A stretch of 64,000 nt of DNA. Origin: Sphagnum magellanicum (taxonomy: Eukaryota > Streptophyta > Sphagnopsida > Sphagnales > Sphagnaceae). The DNA is taken from NCBI GenBank assembly GCA_021904315.1, contig CM038909.1, positions 22,482,212 to 22,546,211 on the forward strand. Direction: 5' to 3'. Shown here one piece after another: positions 20,516-33,497 of the stretch (the first letter of the stretch is position 1; the number at the start of each line of letters is the position of its first letter). The position numbers and the translations under genes were made by a program. A model generated the notes under the pieces. The model was not told the origin of the DNA. It saw nothing but the letters and a program-made list of their open reading frames with translations, and searched no databases.

Positions 20516-22205
20516 ATGGAAGATGATAATGGGGTCGAGCTATTTATGCAAGTAATTGTTAATCAAGTTGATCAAACATTAGAAGCTTGATGATGCTAGC
20601 ACATCAACAATATGCCAAGGCACATAGAGGACTTGGCAAGAGACAAGTAGCAAGGGCATGACAAAATCTATTGTAATTATTTGTTTGTTTCACTCACATA
20701 TTGTGAGGAACTATTCAAGCATCAATAAAAAATGAGTCCCATGTTGTTGAGGAAAATTTGAACTATGTTTATGAACATGATAAGTTTTTCATTCAAAGAC
20801 CAAATTGCACATGCAAGCTCAAATTGTTCTCAATTTTTTGCATGTAATAAACACAATTATTTGAACAAAACACTTGAAAGAACCCTGAAGAACACACTTA
20901 GAAAATGAACTCAAAATAAATGTAGAGAGGGACCTTTCAAGCATGTTTGGGCTAGTCTTGATTGTATGCAAAAGATAAATAGAAGAACCATTGGTAAAGT
21001 GGCAAAAGCAATTTGATTATAGACAAAGATGCAAAGAGGTCTATTATTCTTGAGGTCATTATAAACCAATCGTTCTAGATATGGGGCATTAGCATGGTAA
21101 AGTAAACAATTTGTGTTCCTTGTCATATAAAATGACAAGTAACTATAAATCAACTTTGATATATTGAAAGTAGAAATATCAATTTATTCAATGATTATTA
21201 TGAGGATAATTTTTTTTATTTTATTAAAATAAAATTGACAATTCACATCTTTGATATGCATTCAAGTAGATCTTTTAAAAATACATGTATTTGCAAAGAT
21301 GTTTAGGTTTTACAAAACAAGTTGTAAATAGTTGAACTATTGAATTTTTAAAACTTCAAAATTAATTATACCACAAAAAATATTTGTGTAATTTCAATTT
21401 TTTCTTATTATAATCATAATATATTAATCTTCTAATGTAAAAATAGCTTTGAAGATTGTATTGGCTAGGTCAGTTTCATAACTACCTAGTGTCTACTTTT
21501 ATGATATTAAAGTTTAATATCATATACTCAATGGGAACCTTAATGGCTTTACATTTCTATTTACAAAGGTTTTTAATCTACTTTTTTGTGTTTATTTCAA
21601 AAATTGCATAAGTTGTAAACTAGATTGTGAGTAAACTATTTTTTCATTTCCTTTACCATGCATTCACCGTATGGGCATGATTTTTTTGGGCTTCTAGGGG
21701 CAACAATGGCAACAATCACATTAATGGAGTTAATAGATCCACCCATAATTTTGGAAACTTATAAATGGAACAAGAAATGATTTGAGTTTTGAAATGAAAG
21801 TGACAGTCTAACTTGAATATTATCTCTTGGTAGATGGTACATTTTCAATGTTGTTATTTTGTGAAAAACATTCATGAACCTCAAGATGGAAAAAAAACAA
21901 CACTTTGCAAATATGCAAAAAAACACAAGGAAAATGTTGGCAAGTGTTTGGTGTTTCACAATTCAAAACCCATGCAATTTGGGGCAAGCAAATGCAATAT
22001 GTGAACTCATGATCTATTGCATGATTCTACACAACATGATTATTGAGGATGAGAGAAACCAAAATGTCTAGGACTATTAGTTGATGGAGCAAACATAGGT
22101 CTATTTAGAAAAGGCATGACATTTCAAGCATACCAGGAAGGCATAGAGGAATTGGAGAATTTGCAAAATCATTATAACATAAGAATGGATTTAGTAAAAC
22201 AACTT
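20516..22205 (+). pseudogene. PIF/Harbinger transposase relic
   Basis: Fragments in shifting frames follow the order of a plant Harbinger transposase. The N-terminal part is MEDDNGVELFMQVI, then HIEDLARDK-stop-QGHDKIYCNYL and a degenerate stretch matching the family's RMS..LFLRIV...FF.Q.P region (20600-21150). The C-terminal nuclease part (about 21655-22075) shows a decayed FFGL(L/P)G segment, LEYYLLVDGTF (family YYLADGIYP) and FANMQKNTRKM, and ends with MIYCMILHNMIIEDERN, the family's C/I-HNMIIEDE signature. The 21180-21640 interval is AT-rich and unassignable. Stops and frameshifts throughout show it is long dead; the catalytic acidic residues cannot all be placed. Confidence 0.65.
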
Positions 22206-23920
22206 TGAACCAAAAAATGTTTCAACATTGGTTGAAAGGTTTTATACATTGTACCACTTATTGTTACTTGTAATCTCTTCAACCATAGAATTTTGAGTTC
22301 GAATTGAGAGGTTCTTGGAATTTTTGGAATTGTGCTAAAGCTCTTGAGCAAAATTTGTTGTCATGTTTGTAATAAACATAGTTGGGGGAGTTGAGTTTGC
22401 CATTGTCAAAGGTCAAGGTGCATGTGTTTGTAGTCATGTGAGTTAAGGTCTATGGGCCTATAGTTGTCAGATTCGAGTTGCACAAGTTTGCATTCTTTGA
22501 AGTTGAGGGAGTTGAGGGAGTTGAGGGAGGTGTTGTCCGAGTTAAAAGTATTAGATATTTCCTACCTTGAAATCACAACTTCGTTTTTGTCATTTCCTTT
22601 TGATGATGAAGCTTTAGGTGATCTCAAGCTTTGTCATTCGACATTTATTCATTAACAACTTTGAAAAGTGATTATTAAAGACATGAATAGATCCCCAACA
22701 ATCATTAAGGTGGTTCTTAGGATTCACAATTGTGTGGGTCTCAAAATAATCAAAGACCCAATTTTGGTATAAACCATGGTTCTCAAATTTGAAAAAAAAA
22801 AATCAGTCAGAAAACCATTGGTTATTTATTGGTTCTTTCATGAAAATCATATATTCTTTAAGGCATTTGAAATAACCAAGACCAATGTTTATTTGATTCT
22901 GATTTTTTTCAATGCACCGAAACCAACAGATCTCTGATTATGAAATATGTGAAAAATCACGACCAACAGTTCTTTAAAAATTCAAATACAACATAGTAGT
23001 GAATATAACACTAATGTGACTTGCCTTTCCCCTCTATCAGAAGGGGGACATAATTTGAATCTACCACTATGAAGGAACTGCGACCTGAAAACAATGTCAA
23101 TTGTTTTTGGATGAAGGTCACTTGGACTGCGTTAGACTACTGGTAGCAGTGTGTTTCAACGACACTAAAAAAGAAAATAAAATCTATTATGTTTCTATTT
23201 TTGTGTGTTTTTGGTGGTTTGGCAAGATACGACGAAAGAAGTAGATGAAATAATTTTTGAAATGGAAGAAAATACGAATAGCCCAATGAGAACTCTTTAA
23301 GGCTTTATGGATCAGATTTCTCTAAAATGATTGGCAAGGGGGATTTTGAGGAGATGAGGTGATAAGGAGGATATTTGAGGTTGACTGAGGAAAGATTTGG
23401 GGATCATATTTTTGTGTGGAAGTTTTTGGGGGATGAGGAAAGAAAAGTTAAGTTGTTAGACTTTTGAAGAAGACTAAAAGTGTGATTTTTATTTTGATTT
23501 TGGGTTGTTGCAAATAGGAGAAGTTGTGGGGGTGAGGTTTGTAGATCTATGTCTTGAGGGAAAGTACAAAAACAATCCGTTGTGCAATGTACTCAAGGAG
23601 GTAGAGTATACATTTTAGAACAGGGTATGATGGTTGAGCAAGGGGAATGATGAGAAGTTCTAGAGGTCTTGAGAGCGGCCAACAACTCTTTTCAAGAGTA
23701 TGTGTTTGTGTTTTGTTTGTATTTGGGATTTGTTGTTTTGTTTTTCAAGAGCAAATACCCTAATTTTGGGAACTCCAAAGGACTGCAACAGTCCATTGAA
23801 TCTACAAGGTTGATCACAGAAAGGATGGGTATAATTCTTTGTAAGGATTCTTGAAGCAGTGACTTGGGGAAGTCAATGTGTTGTATTCTTGTCTTTTGTC
23901 TTGTCAAATGGAACAATGGT
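22206..23920. other. Intergenic DNA, no gene supported
   Basis: AT-rich sequence with frequent stops in all frames. A short GTTGAGGGA repeat (three 9-bp units) lies at about 22502-22530. Nothing else is recognised. Confidence 0.6.
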
Positions 23921-23950
23921 GTCAAGGAAATCTGATCATGTGATTTGTGT

Positions 23951-24122
23951 GGGTTTGAGGACTTTGAGAAGAGAGTCCAATGGGCTCAAGAGAATGAGAT
24001 CAAAGTGATCTGACCCCCTGAAAACCCCAAGCCTCTCTATGATGAAGAAGGCAATTTCTTTGTTGGTTTCTGGACAGAATTTAGGTGGCCACTGGCTCGG
24101 GCTAGTGTGAAGTTTGGAGAGT
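23951..24122 (+). pseudogene. Exon-like fragment of an unrecognised gene
   Basis: One frame reads GFEDFEKRVQWAQENEIKVI, a TGA stop, then PPENPKPLYDEEGNFFVGFW followed by TEFRWPLARASVKFGE. Its residue mix (acidic/aromatic, no low complexity) is unlike the noise peptides around it, and it holds 57 codons with a single stop. The upstream in-frame sequence includes SCDLC. I do not recognise the family; it could be a decayed exon or part of a retroelement polyprotein. Confidence 0.35.
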
Positions 24123-24936
24123 GTATTTGCTGTTCAATATATACATGTTTTGCATTTTGTTTGTTTGAGTCCTTGTTTTTTGGTGACAAAACCTTCTCAA
24201 AGGCTAATATGCTTTCAAAGGTACTTGCAAATACAAAAGAAAAATTAGGTTAGGTTTTTATAGGGCATGCATATAGACTGGCATACGCCCAATCGGACAT
24301 GCAGGTCTGCAGTCCTGGGTCCCCTTCGACTTCAAGTGCAAACATATTGATTGTTTAGGTTCAAAATATGCCCATCCCACTATGCGTCTCCAACTCCCTT
24401 GTACAATTTCATCCTCCAAATGTATCATATGGTGGTGAACCAGTGTTACCATTGGTGAAAATTTCCAACATTTAAAATTTTTGTTTTGTGATTATTTCCT
24501 GTGCAACTGGGAGTGCACCTGGTGTGCATGAAAGTTCAACTTTCTAATCTATGTCTCCCCTGTATGGAGATGTGTCCACTAACCTCATTTCTAACTGGAA
24601 AAGTGAACTGGAGTCAATAAAATAAAAGAAGAAGGAGAGCAGCTTTACACATTTCTTTTGCATATACAAATTCATAGTTGAGCTATTGACCACACCAGCC
24701 CATAGTACTTCTTCCCTAGTTTTGAACGCTAAAAGCCAAAAGGTAGTATCCTAACCACTCCCAACCCCACAACTGAGAAACAGAAGAAACTAGGCCAAAG
24801 TTCAAAACCACGAAACCACATGTGGTTTGTTTGGAATTGTCTCCACTAATCCATGGGCAACCAGAAAATTTTCACACTTCTTATTTCCCTGAACCTACTG
24901 GATATGATTTATCTCCTTGGGACATAGCAGGCCTGA
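24123..24936. other. Intergenic DNA
   Basis: No coding, RNA or repeat signal is recognised on either strand. The open frame at 24258-24452 has no recognisable product. Confidence 0.55.
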
Positions 24937-25328
24937 GGTGAACCAGCACCCACATGGGTACCTCTACCTTTTCAAGTGAGGCCTCTTAGTGACCATATTA
25001 AGACCCAAAACTGTTAGATTTGAACTCAGAGCCCCTGATTTCAAGGGATGTTTGCATTATTTCGAAATAATATGTGATTTTTACCATGGTACCAACTTGG
25101 GGGCTGGTTCACCCAAGTTGAACCATTACTTGGATGAAGGAGCACCCACACCGGTACCATCGTAAAAACCCTACAATCTGTTTAAATTGCTTTGAACTAT
25201 TACACATACCCCTAGGTTGCACTAACTAAGGGTCTCTGAGTCCAACTCTACCATTTTGGGGGCTTAATATGGCCACTAAGAGACCTCACTCAGAAAGGTG
25301 ACGGTACAAGTGTGGGTGCTGGTTCACC
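24937..25328. mobile_element. Fold-back (long-TIR) MITE, ~392 bp
   Basis: The two ends form long inverted repeats of about 105 bp. The left arm begins GGTGAACCAGCACCCACA, and the reverse complement of the right arm begins with the same 18 bases. They then stay alignable through GTGAGG(C/T)CTCTTAGTG, CCATATTAAG and GACTCAGAG-like blocks, at roughly 80% by eye. An inner inverted pair (TTTTACCATGGTACC and GGTACCATCGTAAAAA) lies at the centre, so the whole unit could form a nested hairpin. No clean target-site duplication is visible. No protein is encoded. Confidence 0.7.
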
Positions 25329-25446
25329 CTGGCCACTTTTCCATGGGTGCCTCTTTTGATAAAATTACCTCATGAAGTGTTCCTTCACAAACCCAAGTCA
25401 TTATATCTCATCCAGCTGCCTCCTACCAGCCAGACTGAACCTGTTT

Positions 25447-25615
25447 ACCTAGCACCAAGTAAGTTTTATTTGTTTGCTCCTTTGAAGACCTTAAAAGATT
25501 TGCACAACTGCTCTGGATGTGCTGTTTCAGGTAGGCCCCCAGTACCTAGCACCATATAAGTTTTATTGGTTTGCTCTTTTGAATTCCATGAAAGATTTGT
25601 ACAAGTGCTGGGGAT
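25447..25615. repeat. Direct duplication, 97-bp offset
   Basis: A 72-bp segment starting ACCTAGCACCA and ending TGCT(C/G)(T/G)GGAT occurs at 25447-25518 and 25544-25615. The copies differ at about 15 positions, so the duplication is old. Flanking open frames give no recognisable protein. Confidence 0.7.
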
Positions 25616-26073
25616 TTCTGATTGCTTTGGTCTTATCTTCTCCATTGAAATCAAAAGGTGCACATTTTCCGAATATCAAGGTATTCCATTCTAGCCTCCA
25701 AGCCAAGTATGTGTGGTTATGGTGTAAGAGCCTTTGTGCAGCCCAAAATCAGTAGATACGTATTTGGGTTGTGGGACCGCATAGTGACAAAGATCAATCC
25801 CGACAATGACTACTTTCCATCAAAACACATTCTTTCCGCAGGGTTCTCATATTCTGATTCAGAAAGGCTTACCTAGTGAGAATTGAATGTCACTTGACCC
25901 CACAGCATGGCAGGTCTTTGCCTGACCAGTGGCCACACAAAGCAAAGTCTGAGTTGTGTCCATGCTGGGTGTCCTCCTCTCTGATTATTCTGCTTCTTCA
26001 CTGGTCTAGCTTCTGCACATGCTACATGTAGCCACTCAAAGTCTCCTCAAACATGTGGTTTCGTTAACCAGCT

Positions 26074-26270
26074 AGAGGGCACTGGTTATTGTGAATAGTC
26101 TTGCTATGAAGAGAGGGCACTGGTTATTGTGAATAGTCTTGCTATGAAGAGAGGGCACTCGTTATTGGAAATAGTTTGAGCATTGTTCCTGGTTATTGAA
26201 TATAGTTTTGATGCTGGTTATTGGTAATAGGATTGGCTCTGATTATTGGAAATATTCTCGATGTTGTTTC
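26074..26270. repeat. 38-bp minisatellite, decaying rightwards
   Basis: AGAGGGCACTGGTTATTGTG plus AATAGTCTTGCTATGA repeats exactly with a 38-bp period at 26074 and 26112, and starts a third time at 26150 with substitutions. Further degenerate GGTTATTGGAAATAG units continue to about 26270. The first two copies are identical over the unit, so the array has expanded recently at one end. Confidence 0.75.
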
Positions 26271-29200
26271 CTCCCTCCAAGCCTCAACTATTCCTGATAA
26301 TCACTGCCTCTAGCTGGGTACCACACGAACATAACAGGTGACCTTCACATCCATAACTGCGTCTGAGAAGAGACACTTTTCGTCACTTTATGTCCACAAG
26401 TGCAGCTTGAAATTCAGGCAGCTTTAATATGCCAGATAAGTGCAACTAAAGAGGTTCAATCAGGAAGAGACACGACATGGCGTCAGCCCTTGGGGCTTGG
26501 AGCTGGTTGTAGAGTGTGTAAAGTATTGAGACAAACAAATCAGGTGCTGATAGTACAGGAGAGTGGTTAAGGAATAAATTTATTCCATTCTCCAGAATTT
26601 CCATGGTTTTTGGTGGACTGTTTCTAATCTCTCTTACACAGCTGACAGGCTAAAGATGCTTTAGGAATTGTGGTTCCAGCTTGCATTAGCAAGTAGTGTT
26701 GAGTGGGGTTGACATTGGCCCATATACAATCACCAGTGGAGTTCACCTGTTCACTGTGTAAGGCATCAATGAGTACTGCACTAAGAGTTCTTGGACACTA
26801 GGGAAGAAAGAGTGCGCTTCCCAAGGAACTGCAATTCTCTCTTTTTGAGAACTGGAAACCATGAATAGAGAAGGTGCGCCTCATTAGTGGACTTGAAATA
26901 ATTCAAAGTTGTGAGTTCGGATGTGACAAACTCGTTAATGCACCCAAAAACTCTGCAGCCTTTTGCACAACAGTCATGTTAGTGGAGACTGGAGACCAAT
27001 GACATCTGCATATTTTCAAAACTTGCAAGTTGGCAATAGGTGATCATTGAAACATCACATCAAAAGACGCGGGGTCTAAAATGTGTGCCATGATAGGGGT
27101 GGACTTAGGATGGATGGGAGAACATATTTTGTGTAATCACTATTATATGCAATGATCACCCAAACTATGTCATTTTCTTGACGAGATTAAATGACATAAC
27201 CTTCCATTGATGACCACACACTCCTACTGGTGGTGACCAAAATATGTTTGTTGAACATGAATTCTTTTCTTAGATGGTGAATCTACCACTGTTAACCTTA
27301 ATATCATGGAATGGACTCACCCTTTCCGATTACGTTGGGTGCATGGGTGTGTTGCCTAGCTCACCTTATTGAAATCTATATTGCTATTACCTTGTTTGGA
27401 GAGGATTTGTCTTTTAATTCTTTTAACTCTGGGGTTGTTTGGGGATAGGTTTCTGTTGCTGCGCTAAATTTGCTTTATTGCAAATAGAGGAAAAACTGAA
27501 ATTGTGCCTGACATACCTATTTACTGTATTCCAAGTTCCAACGACCAATTAGTAGACTACAAAGTTTTCATCTTGTATAGGGTACCAAATGAAATGGTGA
27601 ATGTGGAATATTGAATCCCAGGTCCAACAATTCTATGCATGGGGCCAATTGCTGACATTCAAGGCAGAATTAATTCATGCTGACCCCACCAGAGCCCCCC
27701 AGATCATGCATTCTAGGACTATGATTGGATAACTACCTATACTTGATGTGAAAGTTCTGTTTATTCCTCCCCCACACTTAGGGGACTTGTCTCCCTCATG
27801 AGTACCGGGTAGGTCACCCTCCCCTTCCGAATGCCTTCCGAATGCCTGTAACCAAAAAAAGAGGGGTAAGACATTTCAACATGACATCAACACTATTTTC
27901 ATGAACAACCTGATTATACACTAGTTGTCTTCTTTCTTATTCAACAACATAAATGTGAAACATATTACAGTCTACCAGGGTTTGATTTCTTGAAATGTTC
28001 ATGAACTCACTTCAGAAATCTACCTTATCTAAGCATGAAACCACACAATTGGGATCTGATCACTTGGATTGGTACCCTCTGTGTTCAAGGGGCCTCTTGA
28101 GATTTATCCCCATCCCAATGCATATGCATAATACTAGTTGTCACAATTTCACTCTCAGATCACTACTCTCTCCAAATCCCAATCATCTCATCCCCAATCA
28201 CTAATCCACTCAACAAATTCCAAGGAAATGTAAGGCCAAAGCACCAAAGAATAAGGTCACCCTCTTTTGATGCCACTTCTTTTGTAATGTAAAACATTCT
28301 GCTCTTAATGGATTGATACAAATCTTACTTGCCTCAAGGATAGCTAGACCTAATCATGGTCCAAATTTCTTGCATGTCATCCCAAACTCTCACACTATTG
28401 CAATTTAATCCACACACAATAAAATATCATTTGTTCACACTACATGCACCCATTTAAGTTCAGGCCACCTTGAATTGGCATCACTTATAGACATCAATTT
28501 CTCATAATGTGGCTAGATTGATGCATCGTTGACCTATATTAACTAGTAGAATGCAACGAAAGTAGATTCCAATAGCACTTCATAAGGAACTGGGTTCAAC
28601 AACCTCTCCTAACCAACACAATCATAGAAATCTACCACTAACAAGCATCCTCCTAGCTTCTTGTAATTCCAAATTTCCATATTGTATCTCTAGAAAGTCA
28701 TCACTAGCTTTTGCTTTGCTTGCTTGATTAGTCCCGTCCAACCAAAATTCAACAACCTTATCCAACTTTCATGCACACCAAACATGAACAAAACATACAC
28801 TAATAATTCCACCAAGATAAGAAAGCTTCTCCCATCCATCACCAACAATCCATCATGGCAATAAGTTTTTAAAGAAAACATAATAAGTCCAATGCCTTCT
28901 TCAATGGCAACCACACATAACCACATATTCCACCTAAAATCCTTCCAAGCTTCGTAAAGGCCTCCTTATTTTGAAGGCAACACATCACTGAAAACAAAAA
29001 CAAATGTCCCTTTATCTCACCAAAAACCAAAAACATACATATGTTCATGTGAATTTATAACACATTAATGTTCAAAGCTACATACTTCTTGATGAATTAT
29101 TATGCATTGTTATATTGTTTGCAAATAAAGATAAAATAATATAACTACCTTTAAAAATATGGGTTAACATTATCCCCTTCCTAATCTTGATATGTCCTTG

Positions 29201-31285
29201 TAAGCCATTTGTTAAGGGTGAAAAATCAAGATTTGAAATGTCTACCTATTTTATTTAAATTATAGATTTGAAAATGAGTGAAAATTTATACTTAAATAGT
29301 TTGTAAATCTATAACCTTAAAGATGTTTTTCATGTTTATTTTTTAGTGTAATATTCGATATTATAAAGGACCAAAAACAAAAGCAATGGTCTTCTAATCA
29401 CTTCACAAGTTATTTTCATCATCTTCAAACTTGGTCCCATGTGTGCATGTGAACATATGTTCATTAGAATGTTGTTACAACAATACTCCTACATGTGATC
29501 AACTATGTGCAACTATGGTAATCCACTCATATTTGAATGTAAAAATCAATACTAAAACTAACTAACTAGTCTAGCTACAACAAAGAAAAAGGAAGTATTG
29601 ATCCTAGATTTTAAAAAATTTAGGAATAAATTCCTTTGTTAAAGGTCATTCTTATCTAAGGTACTACAAATATAAAACTGGGTAACCCATTTTTGAAAAG
29701 TAATCAATAAACTATATGTATAAATACTAATTATGAAAAAAAAAAGGTAATATGTATGATATTTGGCTCTCAAATGATTTTTCAAGGAAAAAGTACAATA
29801 AAGCTTGTCGTTAGATTTGTGGATCATTAGAGATTTAGGATTGACTATTTGAATAATAATGATAATAAAAAAGCTATCTATACAAAAAATAGAATACACA
29901 TTGATTGAATGTAAATTGCATTTGTTACAACATTAAAATATAAATTATTGAAACTTCTTCAACAAGTATTTCTTTTGTTGTAAGAACTCCACATGGCATC
30001 ATCAAGTTGTAGAAATGTTTTTGGAAGCAAAGTATATTTGTAAAATCAATAAACATTGTTTGTGAAAATAATAGATCATAATAATGAAACAAACTTGTTA
30101 ATCAAATAAACTTTTCAAGGGAACCAATAAATTCTTTTGATTTTGAAGTAATTTTGAGTCTAAAGAAAAAAGATTACCAACACTAGAGCTCCAAGATCTT
30201 AAAATATTATAATTAATGTACTATGTAAATCATCTATGGTAAAAAAATATTCAAGGCAATGTGGCTATTGAGAATAACAATTTATTTGTTGGTGCTAAAT
30301 ATCAGTAATAAACTTTGTATTGCACTTAATTGCATTATTATAAATTGTTTTAAAACAAAAGCACGGATTACAATATCATACACATCATGTAAATAAATGC
30401 CAAGGTCTTTTCATTACGTGCGGTGTGTCTATGACTCTTTGGGAATTCACAACAAATGATTTAGGATATGTACAAATTGAAAGAAAAATATTCAATGTCA
30501 CAAAATGTTGAACAAGATCTTTTGTTAATTACAACAAAAAATTGTATAGATTGACTGCTAAATGTATAGTAGTTTTTGTTGCACATAAAATACATGTCCA
30601 ATTTGTAAGATTCATTATTTTGCAAATTTTTAAAACTTCTACAATGTATAGGCTTAATCAAATCCATTGTACAAATTTTTTTTAAAAAAATCTACAAATT
30701 GGTTCCAAATTTGAAAAACTTGGTTGTTAAAAATTTGTAAACATGTGCTTGACCATAATTATAATAATTCAAAAAAAATTGAAAGAAATGTCTGAATGCC
30801 TAAGATTTAAAATCCTTGCAATAGTTTAAAATAAACAATGTATAATCCCTAAATATTGGTGAGATCGGAATTCTAGAAGTGATTCAAGAGTATTCACAAA
30901 TTTCCCAACTCAAAATAAAAGTAGAATGCCCATAGATCTAACACCAGAATTATTTTAAAGATATTCAAATATCGAATCCACATAATGGTTGCCAATGTGA
31001 ATTTTTAATACACTATAACTTGAAGTTACATCTTACTGATGTATTGCATTGAATGTTTAAAATTGTACAAAAAAGAGGTATTTGTAGTGTTTTAGGTTTT
31101 TATTCTAGTAATCATTACTAATAACCTAACACTAATTAATTCAAATATTAATTAACTAGTAATATATTAACTAGTAGCTATTTATTACACTAAAAAAGTA
31201 AAATATTAATTACTTCTTATAAAGGTAAAATAATTGAACTACTTATAAATTAAAAATATGGGTTAACAGCATCAAAAGAGGCAAC
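26271..31285. other. AT-rich intergenic DNA, no gene supported
   Basis: About 5 kb without a convincing coding frame, RNA gene or element boundary. Short frames such as 27995-28204, 28690-28926 (minus) and 29639-29899 (minus) show no family motif. The final part is very AT-rich. Confidence 0.6.
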
Positions 31286-32480
31286 ACACCCCTTCTCACA
31301 TTTGAAAAGCCATCATCCAAAATTAATGATATCCACAACTTGAATAGTTCCAAAAACACACTTGTGTTTGCTTCCATGGCAACAAGTTGAAAATCACCAC
31401 TCCAAGTTCTTGTAAACCATGTTTTCTCCCACCCTTTCAAGATCATTGTTTCTTTGCTTTTCAAATGTTTCCATGCATTGTGTAACCACTCACATATGCA
31501 TGGCTTTAGACTATTCATTTTGAAGTCAACATTTGGCTATTTGCCACTTTCAATTTGTTCTTTGATGACCCTTGCTATCTAGTTGTTGAACTCCATTTTG
31601 GATGCATGCTTGAGTGGGCACTTCAATATGACATTAGTTGGTTATAGAGCACTAGTACAATTTGCTAATACAAAAACAATCAAAATGTTTGGATGTTTGT
31701 TTTTTATCTAGTCCAAAATATTTTGATTTTTATGTACATTCCAGCAATCTAACAACCAAATCATTTGTTTGTAGTCCAAGTGATTCAATTTGAGCTTGGT
31801 GGTAAGGCACCATGACAATTTCCATAAAACACTTGGTCATTTCAAGGTTGGACCATATGTGTTCTCCTGCTATAGGTACTAAATGTATGTTCATCTGATC
31901 ACTATTGACAACAAGTGAAGGTGGAATGCTATAAGCCTTGGCTAGGTGAGCAACATGATAAGCCATGAAATTTCCTTGTTCTTCTCAATCTAATGGAAGT
32001 TTGCTAGTTGATGTAATATTAACTTTAAAAGTCCAATTCATGTAATGTTTTACATGAATTGAATACTCCATTCTTGAGTAAATTTAAACCCACCAGCTTT
32101 GTTGTCACAAAGTACATCAAAGGCCAATGACTTAATCATTCCACAAATTATGGGTTAGATTATGGAAGTTGTTATAGGCTGACTTGCCTCCTTCATCTTT
32201 TGCAACATGGCTACAATTGAATATTTCAATATTGGACGATTTTCAAGTATTGGTAAATTTTGCTTCCTAGTTTCAACTCGTGTGCCTAATTCAGTTACAT
32301 GGACATACTTGGTTATAATTTTTCTTTTACATGTAAACCAATCATAACTTAGGTTGGTTCTTCCAAGTTTTTCATAAGGACTAGGACATCCTAGTTTCTT
32401 AAAAACAATTTTTAAAAAATGGAGGGCATCAATTCTACTAGCATGGTATTTCTTGATTGTTGCCATAATGGTGGCCACAA
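31286..32480 (-). pseudogene. DDE_1-type transposase relic
   Basis: On the minus strand, fragments lie in the order of a DDE_1 superfamily transposase. First is TIKKYHASRIDALHFLKIVF (32480 side), then KAGGFKFTQEWS, MAYHVAHLAKAYSIPPSLVV-NSDQMNIHLVP, an abrupt jump to MTKCFMEIVMVPYHQAQIES, then in a shifted frame WLLDCWNVHKN, IVFVLANCTSAL-stop-PTNVIL and FKMNSLKPCICEWLHNAW. NSDQ and LLDCW supply the first two catalytic Asp positions; the third, usually in ADVILQ-like sequence, is Asn here. About 60 residues appear deleted after GEHIWSN. Stops and frameshifts mark it as dead. Terminal repeats were not found. Confidence 0.6.
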
Positions 32481-33497
32481 ATCTTGTTGAAACTAGTTGA
32501 CATATGTCCCACGCTTGTGCACATTTGATTTATTTCTTCTTTGTTTTTCATTTGACTCTTGTTAAAGATCTATTGGTTTGCTTGTAGAGTCATTTTGAAT
32601 TTCTTGGGTTGGCCAATTGGATGCTTTTGCATTATGCACTTGGTATTTCTCTTTTGTGTAGCTTTTTCCTAACAATTCAATTTCATGTTCTAAAACACTT
32701 TAATGTTCATCTCTTGTGATGGGCTTGAATAACCATGTTAATGTTTTCTGTTGTTTTTATTGGATATTCATAGATACCAAACTCACAATACCTAACTTAG
32801 TTTTTTCAATAATTTTGCTCTTGAACATAGAAAACTCTTGAGCTAAAGTATGTTAAACAAAAAATAAGTTAACATTTTTTTTCATTCACATACTCCTTAA
32901 TAGGTAGGTACACACTAAACTTTTAAATGCAAAATTTACTTGATGTAAACTAAGAAATAAATAGGTAGCAAGATTGTTTTACAAATGATCTCTTTCCATT
33001 CTTTGTCTAGTATTTTCAATCACACCCAAATAGAATAAGAGCAAAGTGCCTTCAATGCAAACTCTCTATTGTAAACTCCTTCACCAAGAAAAGGTAGGTA
33101 CCAAGAACATTCCTAAGAAAAGGAGTTTTTGAACAATCAATCTTGAATCCTAAAAATATGCCATGAACCTTAAACCAACAAATTTTTAATAGAAAAATTG
33201 AAGTAGCAATAAAAAAATCAAACAAAAAAGGACCAAGAAAAATGATTGAATTTAGGTAATTTGCAATATTGTCAAAATGCAAAAAAATATTCAATTTTTT
33301 TGTCAAAAATAAAAATAATTAATACAAAGTTGTTGAATTGAAAATTTGAAAATTGATTAAATTTTTGACAAAGGACTCTCAAATTGGCCAAGGTACTATG
33401 GTATTTTACAATCCCTATATATATATTTTTAAATGTCATAGCACACTTTTCCAATGTAACCTTTTAAAAAATAGGTGCCAATTATCGAAATCTAACA
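32481..33497. other. AT-rich intergenic DNA
   Basis: No gene or repeat boundary is recognised. Short minus-strand frames at 33052-33454 encode hydrophobic low-information peptides. Confidence 0.55.

Noticed and set aside
26074..26270. Regularly spaced repeats as a CRISPR-like array
   Set aside because: The units are contiguous without unique spacers and the DNA is plant nuclear; it is a minisatellite.
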